From Spirosoma telluris (GTDB taxonomy: Bacteria > Bacteroidota > Bacteroidia > Cytophagales > Spirosomataceae): DNA of 64,000 nt. Under the pieces are notes generated by a model that ran no database searches, had not been told where the DNA came from, and saw nothing but the letters and a program-made list of their open reading frames with translations. The DNA lies in the NCBI GenBank assembly GCA_003259005.1, contig QLII01000001.1, positions 310,001-374,000 of the forward strand, in the 5' to 3' direction. Positions within the stretch are counted from its first letter, which is position 1. Each line of letters starts with the position of its first letter. The translations under genes were made by a program, and so were the position numbers. This document shows positions 51,026 through 59,676 of this stretch, one piece after another.

Positions 51026-51092
51026 TATCTCAGGAGGTTTTTCATAATGCGTTCACTAGACATGTAAGCACTTTGTGGGGTAATTTTTATTG

Positions 51093-51150
51093 TGGCTGGT
51101 CATACTCCATCCTTTTGCAACCTCTTGGTTAGATGGAGCATGACCAGCCA
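51093..51150. repeat. 19-bp hairpin downstream of the quinone oxidoreductase gene
   Basis: TGGCTGGTCATACTCCATC (51093-51111) pairs with GATGGAGCATGACCAGCCA (51132-51150) with one mismatch and a 20-base loop. It starts six bases beyond the stop of the minus-strand gene at 51157. No T-run follows, so it may protect the transcript end rather than be an intrinsic terminator. Confidence 0.5.
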
Positions 51151-51156
51151 AATCAC

Positions 51157-52104
51157 TCAAAAAATCAACGCTACTTTGCCTTTTGTCCGGCGCGATTCCA
51201 TGTCACGGTGAGCGGTTTGCACGTCGGCAATAGGATATGTTTCAACTGGTAGTTTCAGGTGTCCGGCTTGATAAGCCCCAAATAATTCGCCTGCATACGC
51301 TCCAAATTTTGCCACATCGGCAAAGAGTGTATAGCCCCTTACCGACTGTCCTTGTCCAACAAGTTGTTGCCCGGCCAACATGGTCGGTTCACCACTGGCC
51401 GAACCAAAGATCACACCAGTTCCGCCTACGGCCAGGGTTTTCAACGCATCTGCACCTACTTTTCCGCCGACTGCATCAAACGTAACCGATACTCCCTTGC
51501 CGTCGGTTGCCTCGCGAACTTGCTGTACCCAGTCGGCATCCCCATAACTTACTGCGACATCGGCACCCAGTTCCAGAGCCTGTGATTTTTTTGCTTCACT
51601 ACCTACCGCTGCAATCACGCGTTTACCCTGATTTTTTGCCAGCTGTACCAATACCGACCCAACACCACCGGCTGCTGCCAGCATCAACACTGACTCGTAT
51701 TGACCAGTATGTAGCAATCCCACCGCGGTCATCCCCTGCACCAATAAGGCAGTTGCTTCGGCATCGCCCAGATCATCGGGCAGAGGGATGGCCTGCGCTG
51801 CATTGGCAATGGCATATTCGGCATAACCTCCATTCGGTATCATAGCCATCACACGCTGACCAGGCTGAAGATTCGTTACACCCTCACCAATTCGATCGAC
51901 AACGCCAGCCACTTCATACCCCGTAATGAATGGTAAGGTGACCGGATAGGGATAAGTACCCTTACGTTGTAATACATCGGCATAATTGACGCCGGCTGCG
52001 GCAACTTTAATAAGTACCTCTCCCGGCTGTGGAACTGGTTTTGGGATGTCAACAAATTGTAATACGTCGGCCTCGCCGAATCCGGAAAACTGAACTGCTT
52101 GCAT
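51157..52104 (-). CDS. Zinc-less MDR NADPH:quinone oxidoreductase
   Basis: About 315 residues from ATG 52104 (MQAVQFSGFGEADVLQF). An upstream ATG at 52113 is possible. PQPGEVLIKVAAAGVNYADV, RKGTYPYPVTLPFITGYEVA, and the Rossmann part LMLAAAGGVGSVLVQLAKNQ (AxxGxxG) identify the quinone oxidoreductase branch of the medium-chain dehydrogenases. The zinc-binding Cys residues of alcohol dehydrogenases are absent. It probably reduces quinones or reactive enones. An Rrf2 regulator is encoded upstream on the same strand and a motif shared by both leader regions lies 11 bases before this start. Confidence 0.88.
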   Translation of the reverse strand: MQAVQFSGFGEADVLQFVDIPKPVPQPGEVLIKVAAAGVNYADVLQRKGTYPYPVTLPFITGYEVAGVVDRIGEGVTNLQPGQRVMAMIPNGGYAEYAIANAAQAIPLPDDLGDAEATALLVQGMTAVGLLHTGQYESVLMLAAAGGVGSVLVQLAKNQGKRVIAAVGSEAKKSQALELGADVAVSYGDADWVQQVREATDGKGVSVTFDAVGGKVGADALKTLAVGGTGVIFGSASGEPTMLAGQQLVGQGQSVRGYTLFADVAKFGAYAGELFGAYQAGHLKLPVETYPIADVQTAHRDMESRRTKGKVALIF

Positions 52105-52114
52105 GATTATCATA

Positions 52115-52132
52115 TATTTAATTGAAACTATT
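52115..52132. promoter_or_regulatory. Candidate Rrf2-binding site before the oxidoreductase gene
   Basis: TATTTAATTGAAACTATT. The same 18 bases occur in reverse complement at 52701-52718, in front of the Rrf2 gene. This copy is 11 bases upstream of the oxidoreductase start. Confidence 0.5.
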
Positions 52133-52158
52133 ATTGTTACATTTAATGGCAAAAAATT

Positions 52159-52659
52159 TTACTGCCCAGGATCGACTTTCAGACGAGCCAGCGATGTACT
52201 TAGCACCTCCGCTATGGAGTACTGGCTTAAATCCTGCTTGAGGGCATCCAGAGAATGTGCGAAGATTGGATGCAATGTCTGCTGAATACTTGTGGCTATG
52301 GGACTACAGGCTGATCGGTTGTCGCGATGGGCTAAGGCAAAAAAATCTACCTTGTCTCCCTCAACAGCCAGAAATATGTCGAGAAGGGATATATCGGCAG
52401 CAGCCCGTGTCAGTTGGTAACCCCCTGTTTTGCCCCGGAGTGAGATAACCAGATCAGCCTCTTTCAACTGCCCTAACAAGCGCCTGATGATAACTGGATT
52501 GGTGCTTAGGATTCCGGCAATTTCATCTGAAGTGACCCGCTTGATTCCATTTTCAGCATAATTCACGAAGGATACAATATGCTCGGCTGGTGCACCGGCA
52601 TTGCCCGGATAGGCCAGATAGGTCATAATGTGAGTCGCTGTCAGGAAGTTGCCGCTCAT
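52159..52659 (-). CDS. Rrf2-family transcriptional regulator
   Basis: 166 residues. The N-terminal winged helix has TSDEIAGILSTNPVIIRRLL, GQLKEADLVISLRGKTGGYQ and LTRAAADISLLDIFLAVEGD, the last being the typical Rrf2 wing and following helix. Only one Cys is present (SACSP), so no iron-sulfur cluster is expected; this is the YwnA/CymR-like subgroup. The gene precedes the quinone oxidoreductase on the same strand, which fits a sensor of electrophiles or redox stress. It probably autoregulates through the site at 52701-52718. Confidence 0.87.
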   Translation of the reverse strand: MSGNFLTATHIMTYLAYPGNAGAPAEHIVSFVNYAENGIKRVTSDEIAGILSTNPVIIRRLLGQLKEADLVISLRGKTGGYQLTRAAADISLLDIFLAVEGDKVDFFALAHRDNRSACSPIATSIQQTLHPIFAHSLDALKQDLSQYSIAEVLSTSLARLKVDPGQ

Positions 52660-52700
52660 CGTGGGATTACTTGTTTAGCAGCAGAATGTTATTGTAATAA

Positions 52701-52718
52701 AAATAGTTTCAATTAAAT
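52701..52718. promoter_or_regulatory. Candidate Rrf2-binding site before the rrf2 gene
   Basis: AATAGTTTCAATTAAATA, the exact reverse complement of 52115-52132. It lies 42 bases upstream of the rrf2 start at 52659, inside the probable promoter. Confidence 0.5.
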
Positions 52719-52729
52719 AGCATAATTGA

Positions 52730-53479
52730 TCAAAATCGCCCCTGTAACAAAAACTGGTCGGTTCGGGCGAATAGGAGCGAATAAAAGCTAAAGTCACTTT
52801 TGTTGGTGTCAATGCGTTTTTCCAGCCGCAGTACCGGACTTCCCTGTTTAATTTGTAGTTGACCAGCAATAGAATGATCGGCAGCTAAGGCCTGGATCTT
52901 CTGTTCCCCACCCGTAACAACCAGGCCATATTTTGTTCGCAACAGATCGAAAAAAGACCGGTTAGCCAGCCGCTGACGCGGGAAATTGGGTAGATACCGA
53001 TTGGGTAAAATCAGCTTTTCGTAAAACACGGGACTATCGTTCACCGACCGAAGTCGATCCAGGCAATAGTATTGGGTATCTGGCGTCTCGTCGGTTGGGT
53101 AAAATAACAGCTCATTAGGGAAAACACATAAGTAAGGTTTGGTCAGAATGGTCGTTGTAATCACCTCGGACGAAAGCTCTCCCAGATTTGCCGTCTTCTC
53201 ATCGGCATTTATGGCGTGTGTTTTTAAGGACATTACGCCCAATCCAATCGGAATCGCCTGTACAATACTGCCTTTCCCCTGATGCTTTCGGATGTAACCT
53301 TCCTGCACGAGTAATGACAAGGCTTGTCGGATCGTGGGCTGCGTTAGCCGGTACTGCTGCTGAAGCACACTTTCGGATGGCAATAAATCACCTGATTTGA
53401 ACACCCCCCGGATAATGTCCTGCCGGAGCGTTTCATATAAATACTGGTACTGAGGAATGCGGTTGAGTTGGTCAGTCAT
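52730..53479 (-). CDS. GntR-family regulator with UTRA ligand domain (HutC-type)
   Basis: 249 residues. The winged helix spans residues 1-75: YQYLYETLRQDIIRGVFKSG, DLLPSESVLQQQYRLTQPTI, RQALSLLVQEGYIRKHQGKG. The UTRA-type sensor follows (YYCLDRLRSVNDSPVFYEKL, SPVLRLEKRIDTNKSDFSFY). HutC-type repressors bind sugar phosphates, amino acids or similar ligands. It is divergent from the SDR-ROK-SIS operon, with two palindromes sharing CTTAT/ATAAG halves in between. The likely ligand is an intermediate of that operon. Confidence 0.9.
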   Translation of the reverse strand: MTDQLNRIPQYQYLYETLRQDIIRGVFKSGDLLPSESVLQQQYRLTQPTIRQALSLLVQEGYIRKHQGKGSIVQAIPIGLGVMSLKTHAINADEKTANLGELSSEVITTTILTKPYLCVFPNELLFYPTDETPDTQYYCLDRLRSVNDSPVFYEKLILPNRYLPNFPRQRLANRSFFDLLRTKYGLVVTGGEQKIQALAADHSIAGQLQIKQGSPVLRLEKRIDTNKSDFSFYSLLFARTDQFLLQGRF

Positions 53480-53533
53480 AGTGTCGATAAAGATAATAAA
53501 TCAAGGGTAAACCTTACTGTAATCCTTAAATGT

Positions 53534-53544
53534 CTTATAATAAG
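53534..53544. promoter_or_regulatory. Candidate GntR site 1
   Basis: CTTATAATAAG is an 11-base perfect palindrome about 55 bases upstream of the gntR start. Its CTTAT and ATAAG halves recur at the centre of the 54-bp palindrome, which supports a shared regulator. Confidence 0.45.
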
Positions 53545-53585
53545 GTCTAAGATAATATATGTGTTAATGCATTCTAAATAAGTAT

Positions 53586-53639
53586 ATTGCATTAAAATCA
53601 AATAACTTATTATAATAAGTTATTTGATTTTAATGCAAT
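53586..53639. promoter_or_regulatory. Perfect 54-bp palindrome, candidate GntR operator
   Basis: Bases 53586-53612 and 53613-53639 are exact reverse complements with no spacer. The centre is CTTATTATAATAAG and the ends are ATTGCATTAAAA and TTTTAATGCAAT. It ends 48 bases before the SDR start at 53688. A long perfect palindrome opposite gntR suggests cooperative binding of two or more dimers. It could also extrude as a cruciform. Confidence 0.7.
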
Positions 53640-53687
53640 TGTTTTTACCTTCGTTGCAGCAAAAAGGAAAGCAACGAATAGGAAGCG

Positions 53688-54476
53688 ATGAAGCAGTGGT
53701 TAAGGCAAAAACGTATTGTTGTCATCGGCGGAACAACGGGACTGGGATTATCGGCGGCCAAGGCCTTTGTCGAAGAAGGGGCATCCGTTATTGTTGTCGG
53801 GCGCGATGCTGGAAATGGGCGGCTGGCCGAAGCGCAATTGTCAGGTAAGGGCATTGCCATTAGTGGCGACGCTACCGATCCTGCTACAGCTCAAGCTGCC
53901 ATCGAACGTTGTCTGGAAGCTTTCGGAGGCTTCGACGGACTTTACCACGTAGCGGGAGGCAGCGGACGTCGCCAGGGTGATGGACCCCTTCATGAACTGA
54001 ATCTCGACGGTTGGAATTACACGGTTGAGCTAAATCTGACATCGCTCATGCTTTCTAACCAGGCGGCTGTGCAGGCATTTCTGAAACAGGGAACCGGCGG
54101 CTCTATTCTGAACATGGGTTCAGTGCTCGGCTATTCACCGTCGCCTGCCTATTTCGCTACTCATGCCTATGCAGCCACCAAATCGGCCGTGATTGGCTTT
54201 GCCAAGTCGATAGCAGCTTACTATGCACCGAATAATATACGTATCAACGTACTGGCTCCTGCGTTGGTCGAAACGCCTATGGCAAAACGGGCCGCTCAGG
54301 ATGACACTATTTTGGCGTTTATCCAAACCAAACAGCCGCTGGATGGTGGGCGAATTGGCCAACCCGGTGACCTCGACGGAGCTGCAGTCTATTTCCTCTC
54401 CGACGCATCCCAATTCACAACTGGGCAAGTACTGTCGGTCGATGGCGGCTGGAGCATTAGCGAAGGACAGATTTAG
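53688..54476 (+). CDS. Short-chain dehydrogenase/reductase
   Basis: 262 residues. RIVVIGGTTGLGLSAAKAF carries the TGxxxGxG-type cofactor loop (here G-G-T-T-G-L-G). GSILNMGSVLGYSP has the catalytic Ser, and HAYAATKSAVIGFAKSIA has the Tyr-x3-Lys. The C-terminus is FTTGQVLSVDGGWSISEG. It is the first gene of the plus-strand operon opposite gntR. It probably oxidises or reduces a sugar or polyol. The frame is intact. Confidence 0.9.
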   Translation: MKQWLRQKRIVVIGGTTGLGLSAAKAFVEEGASVIVVGRDAGNGRLAEAQLSGKGIAISGDATDPATAQAAIERCLEAFGGFDGLYHVAGGSGRRQGDGPLHELNLDGWNYTVELNLTSLMLSNQAAVQAFLKQGTGGSILNMGSVLGYSPSPAYFATHAYAATKSAVIGFAKSIAAYYAPNNIRINVLAPALVETPMAKRAAQDDTILAFIQTKQPLDGGRIGQPGDLDGAAVYFLSDASQFTTGQVLSVDGGWSISEGQI

Positions 54477-54478
54477 TG

Positions 54479-54643
54479 ATTGGCTATTAGTTTGCCAAAG
54501 CACTAGTACTCGTCCAATTTAGATTCTATAGGATTCTATTGATATTATAGATTCTTTTTGATTGATTATCAATGCAATAGAATCTAAAGAATCGATAGAA
54601 TCTAGTTTGGTCAAGCACTAGTGCCCTGCAACCAATAGCCAAT
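54479..54643. repeat. 165-bp imperfect palindrome with AGATTCTA iterations
   Basis: The ends ATTGGCTATT (54479-54488) and AATAGCCAAT (54634-54643) are exact complements. Next inward come CACTAGTACT and AGCACTAGTGC. The core repeats AGATTCTAT or its complement at least five times in near-mirror order. The element fills the gap between the SDR and ROK genes and starts three bases after the SDR stop. It looks like a REP or small non-autonomous element inside an operon and may attenuate or process the transcript. Confidence 0.6.
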
Positions 54644-54665
54644 AACTTACTAACTAATAACCAAA

Positions 54666-55549
54666 TTGAGTCAGGCAATAGGCATTGATTTAGGCGGAAC
54701 ACGCATTAAAGGCGTGCTTATCGACACGCTTACGGGATCGATTCTCCATCAGCTAATTACACCAACCGGCGACGGCGAAAACGGGAATTGGCAACGGGCT
54801 ATAGCGGATACCGTGCAGGCGTTGAGTCATGAGGCCACTGAGTCGATTCAGGGCATTGGTTTGTCGGCACCAGGCTTACCTACGCCCGATAACACTGCCA
54901 TTGCCTGTATGCCCGGCCGGTTGCAGGGATTGGAAGGATTCGACTGGTCGACCTATCTGGGTAAGTCGGTATGGGTACTGAACGATGCCCACGCAGCCCT
55001 ACTAGCCGAAGCGCGCTTTGGGGCATTGAAAGGAGTGCAGCACGGCCTGATGCTCACGCTGGGTACAGGCGTGGGAGGGGGCTGTTGCTGAACGGGCATC
55101 TATACCAGGGTTTCTTTCAGATGGCGGGCCACCTCGGGCATATAACAGTGAATGCCGATAGTGTGCATACCGACATTACCAATATGCCCGGCAGTCTGGA
55201 AGATGCCATCGGGAACGTAACGGTTGGTCGGCGGTCGTTTGGGCGCTACAAAAGCACGCATGATCTGGTTGATGGCTACCGGCAGGGCGAACCCTTGGCA
55301 ACGCAGGTCTGGCTGACCTCGATCCGGCAACTGGCTGTTTCTCTTGCCTCGCTTGCTAATGCATTCTCGCCTGAGGTCGTGGTGCTGGGGGGCGGAATTA
55401 TGCAGGCTGACAGAGCCCTTCTTGATCCCCTCCAAACTTTTTTCGATCTATTTGAATGGCGACCCGCAGGCAAAAAGACAACGATACGTAAAGCTTATTT
55501 TGAAGACTGGGCCGGGGCTATCGGTGCTGCGGCCTTCCTGAACGACTAA
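54666..55549 (+). CDS. ROK-family kinase-like protein lacking the zinc motif (frameshifted)
   Basis: About 294 residues from TTG 54666; no in-frame ATG is nearby. GIDLGGTRIKGVLID is the phosphate loop, VWVLNDAHAALLAEARFG holds the catalytic Asp, and VVVLGGGIMQADRA is the C-terminal adenosine block. One missing G in the run at 55077-55081 breaks the frame inside the second phosphate loop; repair gives GTGVGGGLLLNGHLY. Where most ROK proteins have the Cys-x-Cys-G-x2-G-Cys zinc site, this one reads HTDITNMPGSLEDAIG, without Cys. It could be a kinase with an altered fold or substrate. It precedes a SIS gene, like the first ROK gene. Confidence 0.8.
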
Positions 55550-55562
55550 CGGAACAAAACGT

Positions 55563-56393
55563 ATGAATCTGACATCGCAATACATCCAGCAGAGCCGGGC
55601 TTTGCTGGACACCATCGAAGCGCAAACGCAAGCCATTCAGCAAGCCGCTGCCTGGTTTAGCCAGACTATTCTCGCCGGACGCATGGTGCATCTGTTTGGT
55701 AGCGGCCACAGCCGGATTATGGTCGAGGAAATGTGGCCGCGCTATGGTTCGTTTCCAGGCTTCAATCCCATTGTTGAATTATCACTTTCGTTTCATAACC
55801 TGGTGGTAGGGGCCAATGGACAGCGACAGGCCATGTTTCTGGAAAATGTGCCGGGGCTGGCCCAGCGTATTTTGCGCAACTATGATCTCTCGAATCTGGA
55901 TTCAGCCCTGATTATTTCGTCCAGTGGGTGTAACGTAGTGCCTATTGAAATGGCTGAATTATTTCAGCAACAGGGTGTAAAAGTGGTAGCACTACTCTCT
56001 AAACAGCATGCCGATAAAAGTACCAGCAAGCGGCCAGATGGTAAAAAACTAAGCGATTTTGCGGACCTGATTCTGGACACCGGCGCTCCTGTTGGCGATG
56101 CCATGATTACCGTTCCGGGCCTGGATACACCGGTAGCTCCTGGCTCAACAGTGGGTGGAGCGGTGGTCGTAAACTGCATAAAAGCTGAACTGGCCCGACT
56201 GCTCACCCAAGCCGGACAACCGCCCAAAGTATTATCGGCGGCCAATATAGTCGGCTCCGAAAAAGCTGTATTGCTCTTCGAAAGTGCCTATGACGAGCAC
56301 GCCCATCGGCTCGCCAAGCTGTACCAAAACGTCGGCGTGCCGTCCTACGTTAGTGAACAGGCCGATACACTTATCCCACAACAGCTATCATGA
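55563..56393 (+). CDS. SIS-domain protein (UPF0309-like)
   Basis: 276 residues, intact. VHLFGSGHSRIMVEEMWPRY and ALIISSSGCNVVPIEMAELF are the two phosphosugar-binding blocks of the UPF0309/SIS family; the second often reads S-G-R-N, here S-G-C-N. VALLSKQHADKST and GSTVGGAVVVNCIKAELARL complete the fold. Proteins of this type are found with sugar kinases and bind or isomerise amino-sugar phosphates. It lies 13 bases after the ROK stop and overlaps the TIM-barrel gene in ATGA. Confidence 0.85.
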   Translation: MNLTSQYIQQSRALLDTIEAQTQAIQQAAAWFSQTILAGRMVHLFGSGHSRIMVEEMWPRYGSFPGFNPIVELSLSFHNLVVGANGQRQAMFLENVPGLAQRILRNYDLSNLDSALIISSSGCNVVPIEMAELFQQQGVKVVALLSKQHADKSTSKRPDGKKLSDFADLILDTGAPVGDAMITVPGLDTPVAPGSTVGGAVVVNCIKAELARLLTQAGQPPKVLSAANIVGSEKAVLLFESAYDEHAHRLAKLYQNVGVPSYVSEQADTLIPQQLS

Positions 56394-57268
56394 ACCGTCG
56401 CGTATTTTTAGGAAGGGCGGCCGGGTCGGTTGCCGCGGCACAGGATTGGTCGTTAGTGACCTCCAGGCCCACACTGGGTATTCACGTTTGGGTGTTTTCG
56501 TCGGATCAGCCAAACTATGACTGCTTTCCCATTCTCGATCAGGTTTTTGCCGACACAAAGTATGCCGGTTTCGATGCCATCGAATTGATGGACGTGAGTC
56601 TTCGGCATGAAGATGCAGTCTCGAAAATTGGCGATCTGATTCAAAAAACGGGTGTATCGCTGACTGGAGCCTCGTTTGGTGGGCCCATGTGGAACAAACA
56701 GAAACAGACTGAAATCATTGACGATGCCGGGAAAGTCATTGAACGAATCGCCAAACTGAAAGGGCGAATGTTCGGTCTATCGGTCGGTGATGCCAAACGC
56801 AAAAAGACGCCCGAGGAGTTTGACGTACAGGCTGAGACACTGAACAAGATTCAGGCCATTGGTAAGCAGTATAATGTAGTTCCTAACCTGCACAACCATA
56901 CCTATGAAGTAGAAAATGGACTTTATGATCTGACAAATACCCTGCAACGGGTACCCGGAATTGCCCTTGGTCCTGACCTCGACTGGCTGTTTCAGGCAAA
57001 GGTCGATGTGCCCACCTTTCTAAAAACCTATGCTGATAAAATTGTGTATATGCACTTGCGAGACCACCTCTGGACAGGCGTCTGGTCAGAAGCGCTGGGC
57101 GAAGGCATTATGGATTTCTGTGCCATTGCCCGCCAGTTGAAACAGATTGGTTTTGCGGGCGATATGACCGTTGAGCTGGCTTTTCCGTACGGGTACAAGC
57201 CCACGCGCCCCATTCGCGATAGCCTGAAAATGAGTCGACAGGTGATAAAAAAACAGTTTGGTGTATAA
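56390..57268 (+). CDS. Tat-exported sugar isomerase/epimerase-like TIM barrel
   Basis: 292 residues. MNRRVFLGRAAGSVAAAQ has a twin-arginine leader, so the enzyme probably works in the periplasm. LGIHVWVFSSDQPNYDCFPI, GFDAIELMDVSLRHED, VPNLHNHTYEVENGLYD, GPDLDWLFQAKVDVP, KIVYMHLRDHLW and DMTVELAFPYGYKP are barrel strands with the His, Asp, His and Glu metal ligands of the xylose-isomerase-like (AP_endonuc_2) family. Related proteins epimerise or isomerise free sugars and keto-sugars. ATG overlaps the SIS stop. Confidence 0.85.
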   Translation: MNRRVFLGRAAGSVAAAQDWSLVTSRPTLGIHVWVFSSDQPNYDCFPILDQVFADTKYAGFDAIELMDVSLRHEDAVSKIGDLIQKTGVSLTGASFGGPMWNKQKQTEIIDDAGKVIERIAKLKGRMFGLSVGDAKRKKTPEEFDVQAETLNKIQAIGKQYNVVPNLHNHTYEVENGLYDLTNTLQRVPGIALGPDLDWLFQAKVDVPTFLKTYADKIVYMHLRDHLWTGVWSEALGEGIMDFCAIARQLKQIGFAGDMTVELAFPYGYKPTRPIRDSLKMSRQVIKKQFGV

Positions 57269-57269
57269 G

Positions 57270-58687
57270 ATGGCTACCATTTTCAATCATCTACACATTC
57301 CGTTACTGGCCGAAACTGATATACTGGTCATTGGGGCGGGTTCGGCGGGTTGCATAGCTACATTGTCGGCTGCGTCCCGCGATCAAAGCCTGTCAGTGAT
57401 GCTGGTCGAACGCTACGGCTTTCCGGGTGGTACCTCTACCCAAATGCTCGATACGTTCTACGGCTTTTTTACGCCCGGCGCTACCTCCCGCAAAATCGTA
57501 GGTGGCTGGCCCGACCGGATCGTTAATGAACTGGATAAGGTCGGCGCAGTGTTTCTGCGCCCCAATACCTACGGGGCCGGAACCGGGGTGAACTACAACC
57601 CCGAACGCCTGAAACTCATCTGGGATCAACTGATTCAGCAACAGGGTATTCGGTATCTGCTTCATACAACGCTGATTGACGTAGCCACAGAAGGGGAGCG
57701 GTATGCCTGTATTTTCTGGAATAAAGGGGTTTTCAGAAAGTAATGGCCCGCCGGGTCATCGATGCATCGGGGGATGCCGATTTCTGTCATCTGGCTGGCT
57801 TTGCCTATGAACTAGCCGGAGAGCATGAGCCTGTCCAAAGTTTGACGACCACTTTCCGCATGAGTAATGTGGAACTGGACGAATACGAGCGAGCGGGTGG
57901 CAAAACGATGCTGGCCCGGAAAATGCAGGAGGCTGTTTCCAGCGGACGGCACCCCTTGCCCCGCAAGGAAGGTTCGGCCCACGAGATGAACGCCCAAAAG
58001 TGTATTTCAACGGTTGCGGTGAAAGTAGCCGGACTTTCGGCGCTGAATGCCGATGAATTGACCAAAGCTGAAGTAGAAGGGCGACGGCAGGCGTTCGTTT
58101 ACGAAGACTTTTTTCGGGATGATGTACCTGGTTATCAAAATGCCAATATCATTGGGTTGTCGCATCAGATTGGTGTTCGCGAAACCCGGCGTGTGTACGG
58201 CGAACACCGCCTAACGAAGGAAGAATGCCTGGCGGGACTGCTGCCCGATGATCGTATTTTTCTCTGCGGAGCCCCCATTGAAGACCATCGCCACGATGCC
58301 AACGGAGCCGATGAAACCTATTGGGAATACATTCCCGGTTCGGGGGTTTATGGCGTTCCTTACGGCACAATTGTTCCGAAAGGAAGCCGGTCGGTTTGGG
58401 TCGTAGGCCGGTGCTTTTCGGCTACACATGATGCCCATGCCTCATGCCGTTCAATGGCTCAAACCATGTCGATGGGGCAGGCGGCTGGTTTAGCGGCTGT
58501 TCAATCGCTGCGAAACGATGAAGCGGCTAATTGCTTGAATGTGAATCAGCTTCAACAGGGTCTGCGCGATCTGGGTGCTATTCTGGACATTCCTGATACG
58601 GTGGCCGATACATCCCGGCACGGATGGAAAAACAATTCTCTGGTTCCTACTGAACGGGACAAGCAGCAAATCCCGGCCTTAACCTAA
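57270..58687 (+). CDS. FAD-dependent oxidoreductase (frameshifted)
   Basis: About 472 residues from ATG 57270, one base after the TIM-barrel stop. DILVIGAGSAGCIATLSAAS is the FAD Rossmann loop and MLVERYGFPGGTSTQML the next conserved block. One missing A in the run at 57737-57739 splits it; repair gives GVFRKVMARRVIDASGDADF, the standard D-A-S/T-G-D-A-D block of the FAD_oxidored family. ACRSMAQTMSMGQAAGLAA (with S before C in the sequence, ASCRSMAQ) is the C-terminal FAD-binding helix. It probably oxidises an organic intermediate of the pathway in the cytoplasm. No signal peptide is seen. Confidence 0.85.
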
Positions 58688-58694
58688 CCTGCCT

Positions 58695-59650
58695 ATGTCG
58701 TTTATTCGAACCGTTTTGGGCGATATTCCGTCTGCGCAGGCTGGCATTACGTATGCGCACGAGCACCTTATTATTGAGGAAAGCTTTCCAACACTGGCGA
58801 ACCCGGATTTCCGGCTGAACGATGTCGATAAAGTATCGGCAGAACTCACGCAGGTGTATGCGGCTGGCGGACGAACGATGGTCGATACCATGCCCGCCAA
58901 CTGTGGGCGGAACGTACAGAAACTGGCGGAGGTTTCGCGCCGAACAGGTATCCAGATTGTGGCACCAACGGGAATTCATCTGGAACAATATTACCCACTT
59001 TCGCACTGGCGGTATCAGTATTCGGAAGATCAGTTAACGCGCTTATTCATTGCCGATGTAGTCGATGGTATTGATCGCTTCGATTACAACGGCCCGTTTG
59101 TAGAACGAACATCTCATAAAGCCGGAATGATTAAGCTGGCCACCGGCGATGATCCGATAAGTCCACATCAGGAACGGATTTTTCGGGCGGTTGTCAACAC
59201 CCATCGAGAAACGGGTGTGCCGATTTTGACCCACTCAAATGCCGGACGTCATGCCTTGGCGCAGGCAGAGCTGTTCGACAAGCTCGGTGGCGATCTGAGT
59301 CACGTTGTTATCTCGCACGTAGATCGTAACAAAGACGTATCGTATCATCGTGAGCTGTTGAAAACAGGTGTCCGGGTTGAATTTGACAGCGCCTTTCGAT
59401 GGAAAAAGGGGGAAGAAAATTGGACGTATCGACTGCTGGAAATGCTGCTCCCCGACTTCCCCGGCCAGATTACCGCGGGATGGATGCCGCCCGCAGCACC
59501 TACTGGCAATCCTATGGTGGTTCGCCGGGCCTAACTTATCTGCTTACAACCTTCCGCGACGAACTCAACCGACGAGGGTTGGATGAGTATTGGAGTCGCC
59601 TGATGATCGATAATCCAACGGCTTTGTACAGCTTTGCTAAATCCTTATAA
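58695..59650 (+). CDS. Phosphotriesterase-family metal hydrolase/lactonase (frameshifted)
   Basis: About 319 residues. ITYAHEHLIIEE has the His-x-His of the metal site, HKAGMIKLATGD the bridging Lys, VPILTHSNAG and HVVISHVDRN the two later His, and AGMDAARSTYW the catalytic Asp. The Asp is only reached after repairing one missing G in the run at 59477-59479. The C-terminus IDNPTALYSFA is typical of the family. Many members are lactonases rather than phosphotriesterases. Next to sugar-oxidising flavoproteins, opening of a sugar lactone is the most likely reaction, though this is inferred. Confidence 0.85.
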
Positions 59651-59676
59651 ACCACTAAATCCAAACGCTTAGACTG

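Noticed and set aside
51093..51150. Hairpin after the quinone oxidoreductase as an IS end or attachment site
   Set aside because: It lies outside the IS terminal repeats and TA duplication and directly follows the gene's stop, so a transcript-end structure is more likely.
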